Assembly: GCA_030844565.1 (NCBI GenBank)
Contig: JAUUNK010000030.1
Coordinates: forward strand, 1-34,908
Direction of reading: 5' to 3'
From: Bacteroides ovatus
GTDB taxonomy: Bacteria; Bacteroidota; Bacteroidia; Bacteroidales; Bacteroidaceae
Length of the DNA: 34,908 bases
The notes under the pieces are model-generated. The model did no database searches and had not been told where the DNA came from. It saw only the letters and a program-made list of their open reading frames with translations. Shown here piece after piece: positions 23,982 through 31,690 of this stretch (positions are counted from its first letter, which is position 1; each line of letters opens with the position of its first letter). A program made the position numbers and the translations under genes.

Positions 23982-26243
23982 TCAGGAACGGCGAGTGCAA
24001 GGAAGGAACACAGAAAAGCGGCTTCCTTTTCCCGGTTCGGACCAGAGTGACAGGTTGCCTTGTAGCTTTTCTACAATCACTTTGCAGATAGAGAGTCCCA
24101 ATCCTGTCCCTTGTGCAAATTCATTTTGCTTATAGAAACGGGTGAATATCATATTTTGCTCGGCAGGAGAGATACCTATACCGCTGTCTTCTACATAGAT
24201 TTCCACTTTCCCTTCTGCCGCCAGGTATTGCCAGCCGAGTTTAATATAACCTTGAGGTGTGAATTTAGCTGCGTTGTTGAGCAGGTTGGTTAATACTTGT
24301 ATTAGGCGTTCTTTATCTGCATATATCCATAAATCACAGTCGGTTCCTGCTTTTATAAACTCTATTTCTTTCGGCATGAGTACCTGATGTGTCTGGTAGG
24401 TACTGTCTATGATAGAAGCTACTTGGCAGTCGCTGTAAGAGAAAGACATATATCCGGATTCAATGCGGGATATTTCCAGAATGTCATTAATCAGTTTAAG
24501 CAAGATGTCCGTGTTGTGATTGATACTTTCGGTGAACTGGTCTTTTTCTTCCTGAGAAAGTTCTACTTCCGATGAAGTGAGCAGGTTGGAGAATCCTACG
24601 ATGGCGTTTAGCGGAGTACGTATTTCGTGGCTCATGTTAGCAAGGAATGATTCTTTCAGTTCCGCCTTTTCCGCCAGTTGACGGGCTTCGATAAGTTCTT
24701 GTTCCCGTTTCTTATATTCTTCAATGTTTAGGAAAAGTCCGGTTGTCTTTTGTCCTCCGAGGATGCTTTCCATGGTGCTGCAACGCAGTTCCCACCATTG
24801 ATAGCCTGTTCCATTGAAATCGCATCGTATTTTCAGGAAATGTTTCCCGTTGACTATCGTTTTTTCCAAGAGAGATTCCACCATGGGTATATAGTCTGGG
24901 TGGACAAAAGACAGGAATTCTTTGATTTCTAAAGGGTGTGGTTCCATATTCAAAGACCGCCAGAAGGCATTCTCAAATACAATTAGTTTTTCTTTTATCC
25001 GCCACGCGTATGTGTCGCCTCCTTCTACTGCGAGCATGAGCGACTCTCTCTCATCTTCCAAATCATAAAGCACGCGTTGCTTTTTCCGCTTCTCCAACCA
25101 GTAGAGGTAAGTGATGAAGATAAGTAAAGAGATGATGAAAAACAATACTCCTATAGTGGTCAACCACCACCCTATAGGATGGCGTACTTTGAAAGGCACA
25201 TTTATTACGGTATATTGGGCAGGAACATCAAGCAGATCCAATCCTTCTTTCTGCATGATATTCCAGTCTAGGAAATACCCTTTTTCGCTTTCTTGGATAG
25301 GTATCTGGCTGACATCTTCTCCATGCAAGATACGCGCGGCGTCTCCTACCATTTCCTTCACTTGTGTGGGGAGAGATGTCATATATCCGCCGAGGAAATG
25401 ATAGCCACAATCAAACAATTCGTTGATAGCCGTAAAGCGTTGACGGGTGGAAAAAGATGCCAGTGTAGCGGTAGTATAATCAAATTTGGTTTGTAGATAG
25501 GGCATACGGCTGTATTTGCTGATAGCCCATAAAAAGTCTCCTCCGCTACTGTCGGGGTTAGCAGTCCAGTTTTTAGAAGGACGGCGTACAGAGAGTGCTG
25601 TAAATAAAACCTTTCCTTTTTCAGCTTGTTCTTTGGATTCTTGACGGTTGATGTGCCAGTCAAGATTGGAAATCAGTTCGGTTTTAGAGAGCTGTTCGTC
25701 AATATCTGCACGGATTTTACGGTCAATGAAAGTATAATCTAATATGGTATATATTTGGTTCTTTCCTATTGCCAGGTCACGTATCATACGTAGGTTAGTG
25801 GGGAAATCTATCTTATCGTGGAAGCCTGTTACGTTTGGATATTGCTTGATAAGTGTCCAGTTGGGGTAATTTACTCCCGAAAATACGATAGGAACCCGTT
25901 TTACCAGAGGATGGAAAGTGCTTAGCAAAGAATAGGTTGCCTGGTCTTCGTTTACTAAAATGATATCCGGGTTCCAATCTTTTATAGAATCCAAATATTG
26001 TTTCATCCTTATTGTCTCATCTTTTTCCTTGTAACGTTCACAGTCGAGATAAAAGGTAGTGATTTCTACAGGCAGATGTGATTTGGAAAATTCTTTTGCA
26101 ATCAGTTTATTAAATTCCGGATATAAGACATAGTCATCTTCATAGGAATGAATGACCAACACCCTTCGTTTGTCCGAAGAGTGGCAGGCGGTCAATAAAA
26201 AGAAAATAAAACAAAATCCTAAAAAATATTGTATAACGCGCAT
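23982..26243 (-). CDS. Membrane histidine kinase with ABC-type substrate-binding-like sensor and PAS domain
   Basis: A 753-residue sensor kinase. The N-terminus MRVIQYFLGFCFIFFLLTAC looks like a signal with lipobox (Cys20). Residues about 27-330 resemble the ABC-substrate-binding-like periplasmic domain (RVLVIHSYEDDYVLYPEFNKLI, NPDIILVNEDQATYS, RVPIVFSGVNYPNWTLI). A strong membrane span follows (WWLTTIGVLFFIISLLIFI), then a PAS-like domain, a short coiled linker (KKREQELIEARQLAEKAEL), HisKA (ANMSHEIRTPLNAIVGF, His539) and HATPase (LLNNAAKFTPQG, DSGIGIS, GTGLGLSICK). It ends right after the ATPase domain, so there is no receiver, and no response regulator gene is adjacent; the partner must be encoded elsewhere. 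The signal is unknown. The lipobox may simply be part of the first hydrophobic segment. Confidence 0.9.
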   Translation of the reverse strand: MRVIQYFLGFCFIFFLLTACHSSDKRRVLVIHSYEDDYVLYPEFNKLIAKEFSKSHLPVEITTFYLDCERYKEKDETIRMKQYLDSIKDWNPDIILVNEDQATYSLLSTFHPLVKRVPIVFSGVNYPNWTLIKQYPNVTGFHDKIDFPTNLRMIRDLAIGKNQIYTILDYTFIDRKIRADIDEQLSKTELISNLDWHINRQESKEQAEKGKVLFTALSVRRPSKNWTANPDSSGGDFLWAISKYSRMPYLQTKFDYTTATLASFSTRQRFTAINELFDCGYHFLGGYMTSLPTQVKEMVGDAARILHGEDVSQIPIQESEKGYFLDWNIMQKEGLDLLDVPAQYTVINVPFKVRHPIGWWLTTIGVLFFIISLLIFITYLYWLEKRKKQRVLYDLEDERESLMLAVEGGDTYAWRIKEKLIVFENAFWRSLNMEPHPLEIKEFLSFVHPDYIPMVESLLEKTIVNGKHFLKIRCDFNGTGYQWWELRCSTMESILGGQKTTGLFLNIEEYKKREQELIEARQLAEKAELKESFLANMSHEIRTPLNAIVGFSNLLTSSEVELSQEEKDQFTESINHNTDILLKLINDILEISRIESGYMSFSYSDCQVASIIDSTYQTHQVLMPKEIEFIKAGTDCDLWIYADKERLIQVLTNLLNNAAKFTPQGYIKLGWQYLAAEGKVEIYVEDSGIGISPAEQNMIFTRFYKQNEFAQGTGLGLSICKVIVEKLQGNLSLWSEPGKGSRFSVFLPCTRRS

Positions 26244-26431
26244 ACGGCTTCAGTTGAGAGTGTGATGAGTATCCTTGGGAGATTGTCGGTATGGATATGA
26301 ACTTTTAATTTTCATAAGTAGTAAAGTGAGGCTGTATTTGCCTTTTTGCGTTTCTTTATATAGATGAATAAGAGAAGATCTCATGGTAGTGAATGTTTGT
26401 TTTTAAGTTGTTAATTATAAAATTAGCCTTG

Positions 26432-26439
26432 CAAAGATA
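26432..26439 (-). promoter_or_regulatory. -7 element of the sensor kinase gene
   Basis: The minus strand reads TATCTTTG, a full consensus match, implying an unusually long leader of about 180 bases before the kinase ATG. The 340-base gap (26244-26583) is shared with the divergent hydrolase gene. I see no ORF or repeat in it beyond two CATGAGAAA copies (at about 26462 and 26490). Confidence 0.55.
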
Positions 26440-26583
26440 CACAAACACTTTTCATTTTTAGCATGAGAAAGGTATAAATCTCTATTCTTCATGAGAAAAA
26501 GGAGGGATGAACTAAAAGAAATATGAAGTTGTTATCCTTCTGATATGTATGTATTAAAGTAATTTTATAAAGTTGTGTGGCTT

Positions 26584-27678
26584 ATGAAATGCAGATGGAT
26601 GTGGTTTTTCGTGTTGCTGGTTGCTGGGATGCCTGCCTTGGCATGTACCGGCATTTCCTTCTTTGCAAAAGATGGGGGGTATGTACAGGCGCGTACGATA
26701 GAATGGGGAGATAGTTTTCTTCCTAGTGAATATGTGATAATTCCATCGGGACAGGTGCAACAGTCTTATACACCTTCTGGAGTGGACGGGTTATCGTTTC
26801 AGGCTAAGTATGGGGTAGTGGGGCTAGCTATCATCCGCAAAGAGTTTATAGCCGAAGGATTGAACGAAGCAGGGCTTTCCGCCGGTTTGTTTTATTTTCC
26901 TCATTATGGGCGTTATCCAGATTATGACCCTAGCCAGAAGGCACATACGCTTTCTGATTTACAATTTGTTACTTGGATATTATCCAGCTTTTCTACCGTA
27001 GAGGAAGTGAAAGCTGCCATATCCCGGGTACGTATTGTGAGTATTGATGAGCCGGGAGCTACTTCTACTGTTCATTGGCGTATAGCCGACGCGAGTGGTA
27101 GGCAGGTAGTACTTGAGTTTGTGGAGGGTGTGCCCCATTTCTATGATAATAAAATAGGAGTGCTGACTAATTCTCCCGGATTTCCCTGGCAAGTGACAAA
27201 TCTGAATAACTATGTGAATCTTCATCCCGGAGGAGCTACCGCACATAAACTGGGCGATGTGACTATCTTTCCTTTCGGAGCAGGTTCCGGGTTTCTGGGT
27301 ATACCGGGCGATGTAACTCCTCCTTCACGTTTTGTCCGGGCGGCTTTTTATAAAGCTACCGCTCCCCAGTGCGATACAGCTTACGAGACAGTGCTGCAAT
27401 GTTTCCACATATTGAATAACTTTGATATTCCTATTGGTATCGAGCATGCTGCGGGAAAGGTTCCGGATATTCCTAGTGCTACGCAATGGACTTCTGTGAT
27501 AGACTTGACAAACCGGAAAGTATATTATAAAACAGCTTATAATAATACCATTCGTTGCCTTGACCTGAAAAACATTGATTTCAAAAAGGTGGGGTATGTA
27601 TCTTATCCGCTGGATAAAGTGCGTGAACAACCGGTGCAAGAAATAAAGGTAAGCGCCGACAAGACGGGCATTTTGTAG
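26584..27678 (+). CDS. Secreted choloylglycine hydrolase-family (linear amide C-N) hydrolase
   Basis: A 364-residue Ntn hydrolase of the bile-salt hydrolase/penicillin V acylase family, which cleaves linear amide bonds. I use the ATG at 26584 (an in-frame ATG lies 9 bases upstream). The signal MKCRWMWFFVLLVAGMPALA is cut just before Cys21, exposing the nucleophile: CTGISFF. Other catalytic residues are visible: Arg in ARTIEW, Asn in VLTNSPGFPWQ, and Arg in PPSRFVRAAF. The Asp normally after Arg (R-x-x-D in BSH) is Glu here (R-T-I-E). The tail KVYYKTAYNNTIRCLDL is typical of the family. It is monocistronic and divergent from the sensor kinase. Bile salts, penicillin V-like amides or acyl-homoserine lactones are all possible substrates; the family call is secure, the substrate is not. 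Confidence 0.88.
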   Translation: MKCRWMWFFVLLVAGMPALACTGISFFAKDGGYVQARTIEWGDSFLPSEYVIIPSGQVQQSYTPSGVDGLSFQAKYGVVGLAIIRKEFIAEGLNEAGLSAGLFYFPHYGRYPDYDPSQKAHTLSDLQFVTWILSSFSTVEEVKAAISRVRIVSIDEPGATSTVHWRIADASGRQVVLEFVEGVPHFYDNKIGVLTNSPGFPWQVTNLNNYVNLHPGGATAHKLGDVTIFPFGAGSGFLGIPGDVTPPSRFVRAAFYKATAPQCDTAYETVLQCFHILNNFDIPIGIEHAAGKVPDIPSATQWTSVIDLTNRKVYYKTAYNNTIRCLDLKNIDFKKVGYVSYPLDKVREQPVQEIKVSADKTGIL

Positions 27679-27699
27679 AACTATCAGTGATTTTATACC

Positions 27700-27737
27700 C
27701 AAAAATATAGGGAAAATGATATTTTTGCGTATTTTTG
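27700..27737 (+). promoter_or_regulatory. A/T-rich hairpin and candidate promoter before the acetyltransferase-ibrAB operon
   Basis: CAAAAATAT (27700-27708) pairs exactly with ATATTTTTG (27719-27727), a weak terminator for the hydrolase gene. TATTTTTG at 27730-27737 fits TAnnTTTG and lies 55 bases before the next ATG, making it the best candidate -7 for the downstream operon. Confidence 0.4.
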
Positions 27738-27792
27738 TGTCCTTCTTCATCCTAGCTTGGAAACTAGATAAATAACGCTTACTACTATAATT

Positions 27793-28188
27793 ATGATACA
27801 AATATTACAATTCAAAGGGGATGACCCGCAACTTTACCATTGGGTGGCTCCGTTAGTAATGGACCCTCGGGTAATACGGGCAAATAACAACTATCCTTTC
27901 AAAACCACTGAGCATTTTCAATGGTTGATAGCTGTGGAAAAGAAGCAGGTGAAGGGATTTATTCCATTGGAAGTGAAGTCCAATTATGCTGTGATTAATA
28001 ATTATTATATTGCTCCTGAGCAAGATGAAGTGTTGACTCTGTTGCTGGACCAGGCCATTGCCGTTTTTGGTGAGAAGTACGAGCTTTTCTCTGTAACCTT
28101 GGTAGAAAACCGAAGTGCCTTTGAAAAGCATGGATTTGTGGTGGAGAAAGAATGGAAACGGTATGTGAAAATGAGGAGAGAGAAATGA
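27793..28188 (+). CDS. Small GNAT-like acetyltransferase, first gene of the ibrAB-like operon
   Basis: A 131-residue soluble protein. By eye it looks like a reduced GNAT fold: an N-terminal strand-helix with FKTTEHFQWLIAVEKKQVKGFIPLEVKSNYAVINNYYIAPE, then a helix LTLLLDQAIAVFG and the C-terminal ENRSAFEKHGFVVEKEWKRYVKMRR, where AFEKHGFVVEKEWKRYVKM is the typical GNAT last strand-helix-strand (x-x-K-x-GF). The classical Q/R-x-x-G-x-G/A acetyl-CoA loop is not obvious, replaced by APEQDEVLTLLL, so activity is uncertain. Its stop TGA overlaps the next ATG (ATGA), implying translational coupling with the IbrA-like gene. Its role is probably tied to that of the two downstream proteins. Confidence 0.75.
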   Translation: MIQILQFKGDDPQLYHWVAPLVMDPRVIRANNNYPFKTTEHFQWLIAVEKKQVKGFIPLEVKSNYAVINNYYIAPEQDEVLTLLLDQAIAVFGEKYELFSVTLVENRSAFEKHGFVVEKEWKRYVKMRREK

Positions 28189-29486
28189 AGAAGGCAGAAA
28201 CTTCATGTAAGAATGTTTATGAACTGACACAAGAGAGGCTAAGAGTCATCTTTAACGAGTTTGATAATGTGTATCTGTCTTTTTCAGGTGGAAAAGATAG
28301 CGGGGTGTTACTCAATCTTTGCATTGACTATATCCGGCGCAATAACCTGAAAGTCCGTCTCGGCGTGTTTCACATGGACTATGAGATACAGTATAAAATG
28401 ACCATTGATTATATTGACCGGATGCTGGAGGCAAATAAAGACATCGTAGACGTATATCGTGTGTGCGTGCCTTTCCGTGTGTCTACCTGTACGTCGATGT
28501 ATCAATCGTTCTGGCGCCCGTGGGAAGCTAGTAAGAAAGATCTTTGGGTGCGCCCGATGCCGAAAGATGCTATGACGGTGGATGATTTCCCCTTTTATAA
28601 TACTCAGATGTGGGATTATGAATTTCAAATGCGCTTTGCCAAATGGTTACACGATAAGAAAGATGCCGTACGCACATGTTGCCTTATCGGCATTCGCACT
28701 CAAGAGAGTTTCAACCGATGGAGATGTATCTATCTCAATCGTAAATTCCAGATGTATCACCGTTATCGGTGGACCTCGAAAGTAGGAAACGATATTTATA
28801 ATGTATATCCTATCTTTGACTGGAAAACCACCGACGTGTGGACAGCCAACGGGAAATTTAAGTGGGATTACAATATCTTGTATGATTTGTATTACCGCGC
28901 CGGAGTGAACTTGGAGAAACAAAGAGTTGCGAGTCCTTTTATCAGCGAAGCGCAGGAAAGTCTTGCCCTCTATCGGGCTATCGACCCGGAGACATGGGGA
29001 AAGATGGTAGGACGCGTTAATGGTGTCAATTTCACCAGCATGTATGGAGGAACACATGCCATGGGCTGGCAATCTATCAAACTACCCGAAGGATATACAT
29101 GGAGAGAATTTATGTATTTCCTTTTATCTACCTTGCCAGACCGTACCCGGAAGAGTTATTTGCGTAAGCTTTCAGTCAGTGTCAACTTCTGGCGTACTAA
29201 GGGCGGGTGTCTCAGTGAAGAGACGATCCAGAAATTGATTAAAGCTAAAGTTCCTATTATCGTGATGGACAACAGTAACTACAAGACACATAAAAAGCCC
29301 GTCCGTATGGAATACCAAGATGATATTAATATTCCCGAATTTAAAGAAATACCTACTTACAAGCGCATGTGCGTATGTATCCTTAAGAACGACCACGCTT
29401 GTAAATATATGGGTTTTTCTCCTACTAAAGAAGAGATGAGCAGAAGAAGTCAGATTATGGAACAATATAAAAACCTAGTAGTATGA
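28185..29486 (+). CDS. ibrA: IbrA-like PAPS reductase-fold protein (DUF3440)
   Basis: 433 residues from the ATG overlapping the previous stop; the longer frame from 28152 runs inside the upstream gene and is not used. The N-terminal adenine-nucleotide alpha-hydrolase fold shows YLSFSGGKDSGVLLNL, with the PP-loop SGGKDS at 34-39, followed by VRLGVFHMDYEIQYKMT and RTCCLIGIRTQESFNRWR. The C-terminal DUF3440 part includes KLPEGYTWREFMYFLLSTLP, a Cys-containing segment YKRMCVCILKNDHACKYMGFSPTKEE and a basic tail. IbrA was described in E. coli as a co-activator, with IbrB, of prophage eib immunoglobulin-binding genes; its chemistry is unknown. The PP-loop suggests ATP-driven adenylation or sulfur chemistry, as in DndC. 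The next gene again overlaps by ATGA. Family call confident; role open. Confidence 0.87.
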   Translation: MKKAETSCKNVYELTQERLRVIFNEFDNVYLSFSGGKDSGVLLNLCIDYIRRNNLKVRLGVFHMDYEIQYKMTIDYIDRMLEANKDIVDVYRVCVPFRVSTCTSMYQSFWRPWEASKKDLWVRPMPKDAMTVDDFPFYNTQMWDYEFQMRFAKWLHDKKDAVRTCCLIGIRTQESFNRWRCIYLNRKFQMYHRYRWTSKVGNDIYNVYPIFDWKTTDVWTANGKFKWDYNILYDLYYRAGVNLEKQRVASPFISEAQESLALYRAIDPETWGKMVGRVNGVNFTSMYGGTHAMGWQSIKLPEGYTWREFMYFLLSTLPDRTRKSYLRKLSVSVNFWRTKGGCLSEETIQKLIKAKVPIIVMDNSNYKTHKKPVRMEYQDDINIPEFKEIPTYKRMCVCILKNDHACKYMGFSPTKEEMSRRSQIMEQYKNLVV

Positions 29487-30025
29487 GTGTAAAGAAGAGC
29501 CCTGTTTATGATGTAATAGCAGTTCCCGTAGAAAAGGTTTATGCCAATGATTATAATCCTAATATCGTTGCGCCTCCCGAGATGAAGTTGCTGGAACTGT
29601 CTATCTGGGAAGATGGGTTTACAATGCCTTGTGTTTGTTATTATGACAAAGAACTGGACCATTATATCTTAGTCGACGGTTTTCACCGTTACACAGTATT
29701 GAAGACATCTAAACGTATTTTCCAACGTGAAAATGGTTTGCTTCCTGTGGTGGTAATTAATAAAGACCTTTCTAACCGAATGAGTTCCACTATTCGTCAC
29801 AATCGTGCCCGTGGTACTCATAATATTGAGCTGATGTGTCATATCGTAGCCGAATTGGATAAGGCAGGAATGTCTGACCAATGGATTATGAAGAATATAG
29901 GTATGGACCGTGACGAACTCTTACGTCTCAAACAAATATCCGGTTTAGCGGAACTGTTTGCCGACCGTGAATTCAGCATACCGGACGAAGAAGTGCCAAA
30001 TAATTCTGAAAAGAAGTCTGTCTGA
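29483..30025 (+). CDS. ibrB: IbrB-like ParB/sulfiredoxin-fold protein
   Basis: A 180-residue protein with an N-terminal ParB/Srx-type domain: VPVEKVYANDYNPNIVAPPE, ELSIWEDGFTMPCVCYY, then VDGFHRYTVLK, where DGFHRY (65-70) is the nucleotide-binding box (compare G-E-R-R in ParB, G-x-H-R in Srx). NRARGTHNIELMCHIVAEL leads into a predicted helix-turn-helix (MSDQWIMKNIGMDRDELLRLKQISGL), then an acidic/polar tail. ParB-fold domains bind and hydrolyse CTP or ATP, and Srx uses ATP. IbrB partners IbrA in E. coli as a transcriptional co-activator. Its ATG overlaps the ibrA-like stop, so equal production is likely. A strong terminator 64 bases after the stop closes the operon. Confidence 0.87.
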   Translation: MSVKKSPVYDVIAVPVEKVYANDYNPNIVAPPEMKLLELSIWEDGFTMPCVCYYDKELDHYILVDGFHRYTVLKTSKRIFQRENGLLPVVVINKDLSNRMSSTIRHNRARGTHNIELMCHIVAELDKAGMSDQWIMKNIGMDRDELLRLKQISGLAELFADREFSIPDEEVPNNSEKKSV

Positions 30026-30088
30026 ATTCTTATTTCCTTTGAAAATCATGGGAAACAGACTTGATTAAACATAGCCTTTTATTCAAGG

Positions 30089-30140
30089 ATAAAGTATAGA
30101 GACTGTAACAGAAAAAAATGTCACAGTCTCTTTACTTTAT
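30089..30140 (+). terminator. Terminator of the acetyltransferase-ibrAB operon
   Basis: Bases 30089-30110 pair with 30119-30140 (20 of 22 positions), around an A-rich loop, 64 bases past the ibrB-like stop. The right arm contains CTCTTTACTTTAT. Confidence 0.75.
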
Positions 30141-30192
30141 ACCCACTCTATTCATATCTTTATTTGATGAAAGAAGCTCGGGCTTGAGGGTA

Positions 30193-30324
30193 TTAATAAG
30201 TAGTTTCTCAGCTATTAATAGTTGATTTGTCAGGTGTTAATATCTGTCACGATGGATGTTAATACTTGACAAATCAGCTGTTAACACTTTACAAATCGAT
30301 TATTAACAGCTATTACGTTCACTA
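30193..30324. repeat. Array C: six 22-bp units headed TTAA(T/C)A
   Basis: TTAATA or TTAACA occurs at 30193, 30215, 30237, 30259, 30281 and 30303, exactly 22 bases apart in all five steps. The rest of each unit is variable, but units 2 and 4 hold inverted cores: TGATTTGTCA (30223-30232) is the reverse complement of TGACAAATCA (30267-30276), and unit 5 keeps ACAAATC. The heads TGTTAATA/TGTTAACA are near-palindromic. The array is in the 700-base gap between the ibrB-like terminator and the decarboxylase promoter. That gap also holds an ATTCCGC/GCGGAAT hairpin (30507-30533) and no ORF I can support. Confidence 0.85.
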
Positions 30325-30638
30325 TAAATTTCTAAAAAACAGTTGTGGCTTGGTGTTGGCATTGTGTCACTGCAATGTATCGTTATAAATCGATTAAATA
30401 AAAAATATATCATCTGCTTTTTAGCGGAAAATATTAGTTATCATTAAGTTATCTGATACTATAAAACACTATGCAATGCGCTGAATAAGAAACGTGTGTA
30501 AGGAATATTCCGCTATAGGTACAGTGGCGGAATGTTTGATTCACTTTTGACACCCCCCTTAAAGTCTGTCCGTTTTCCTCTTCTATTGATAAAAATGTAT
30601 CTTTTACCCCTTATTTACAAAATATATTTCTCTATTAC

Positions 30639-30669
30639 TTGCATATTATGACCAAATAGAGTACATTTG
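30639..30669 (+). promoter_or_regulatory. Promoter of the UDP-glucuronate decarboxylase operon
   Basis: TTG (30639-30641) and TACATTTG (30662-30669) stand at the normal Bacteroides spacing (about 19-20 bases), and the -7 box is a full match. The ATG is 58 bases downstream. Confidence 0.6.
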
Positions 30670-30727
30670 TCGTAATTGCAAACAACAACAGAGCGGTGCT
30701 AGCGCTTTAAAAATAGAAAATTAGAAC

Positions 30728-31663
30728 ATGAAAAGAATTTTAGTTAGCGGGGGAGCCGGTTTTATAGGCTCACATCTTTGTACTCGGCTGATTAGCGAGG
30801 GACACGACGTAATATGCTTGGATAATTTCTTTACAGGGTCCAAAGAGAATGTCATTCATTTGATGAATAATCCTCATTTTGAATTGGTACGTCACGATAT
30901 TATTTATCCTTATTGTGCCGAAGTGGACGAGATTTACAATCTGGCTTGCCCAGCGTCTCCTATCCATTACCAGTATGATGCTATACAGACTATCAAGACT
31001 TCGGTGATGGGAGCTATCAATTTGTTGGGACTGGCAAGACGATTGAAAGCAAAAATATTGCAAGCTTCTACCAGTGAGATATATGGTGATCCGATGGTGC
31101 ATCCGCAACCCGAAACTTATTGGGGAAATGTAAATCCTATCGGTTTCCGTTCCTGCTATGATGAAGGGAAACGTTGTGCCGAGACTTTGTTTATGGATTA
31201 TCACCGTCAAAACGATGTACGTATCAAGATTATTCGTATTTTTAACACATATGGTCCCCGTATGCTTCCGAATGATGGTCGGGTGGTTTCTAATTTTGTT
31301 GTACAAGCGTTGCAAAATAAAGATCTTACTATTTATGGGACGGGTGAACAAACCCGGAGTTTTCAATATATCGACGATATGGTTGAAGGAATGATAAGGA
31401 TGATGGAGTCGCCGGATGATTTTGTAGGTCCCGTGAACATTGGGAATCCTAACGAGTTCTCTATTTTAGAATTGGCACAGAAAGTTATTGAAGTGACCGG
31501 TTCTAAATCTAAGATTGTATTTAAACCCTTGCCTTATGACGATCCGCAACAGCGACGTCCGGACATCAGCTTGGCAAAGGAAAAATTAGGGTGGGAGCCT
31601 ACCATCCAATTGGAAGAAGGGCTTCAGCCCACTATTGAGTATTTTAAAATGTATCGGAAGTAA
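30728..31663 (+). CDS. UDP-glucuronate decarboxylase (UDP-xylose synthase), extended SDR
   Basis: A 311-residue cytoplasmic enzyme predicted to convert UDP-glucuronate to UDP-xylose and CO2 through a 4-keto intermediate, with bound NAD+. The Rossmann motif GGAGFIGSH (8-16) is followed by CLDNFFTGSKENV. The NLACPASPIHYQ segment, ASTSEIYGDP (Glu117 near the active site), and Tyr144-x-x-x-Lys148 in CYDEGKRCAE are hallmarks of UXS, as are RIFNTYGPRMLPNDGRVVSNF and DDPQQRRPDISLAKEKLGWEP. The length fits the family. It supplies an activated pentose for surface polysaccharide or glycoprotein glycans. It is followed after 27 bases by a receiver-kinase gene, an unusual partner. No UDP-glucose dehydrogenase is nearby, so its substrate must be made elsewhere. 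Confidence 0.92.
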   Translation: MKRILVSGGAGFIGSHLCTRLISEGHDVICLDNFFTGSKENVIHLMNNPHFELVRHDIIYPYCAEVDEIYNLACPASPIHYQYDAIQTIKTSVMGAINLLGLARRLKAKILQASTSEIYGDPMVHPQPETYWGNVNPIGFRSCYDEGKRCAETLFMDYHRQNDVRIKIIRIFNTYGPRMLPNDGRVVSNFVVQALQNKDLTIYGTGEQTRSFQYIDDMVEGMIRMMESPDDFVGPVNIGNPNEFSILELAQKVIEVTGSKSKIVFKPLPYDDPQQRRPDISLAKEKLGWEPTIQLEEGLQPTIEYFKMYRK

Positions 31664-31690
31664 ATGTAAATATAATAAAGCTGTATAAAG

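Noticed and set aside
27793..30140. The ibrAB-like operon as part of a prophage or integrative element
   Set aside because: No integrase, phage structural gene, att-like direct repeat or tRNA is visible on either side within the window.
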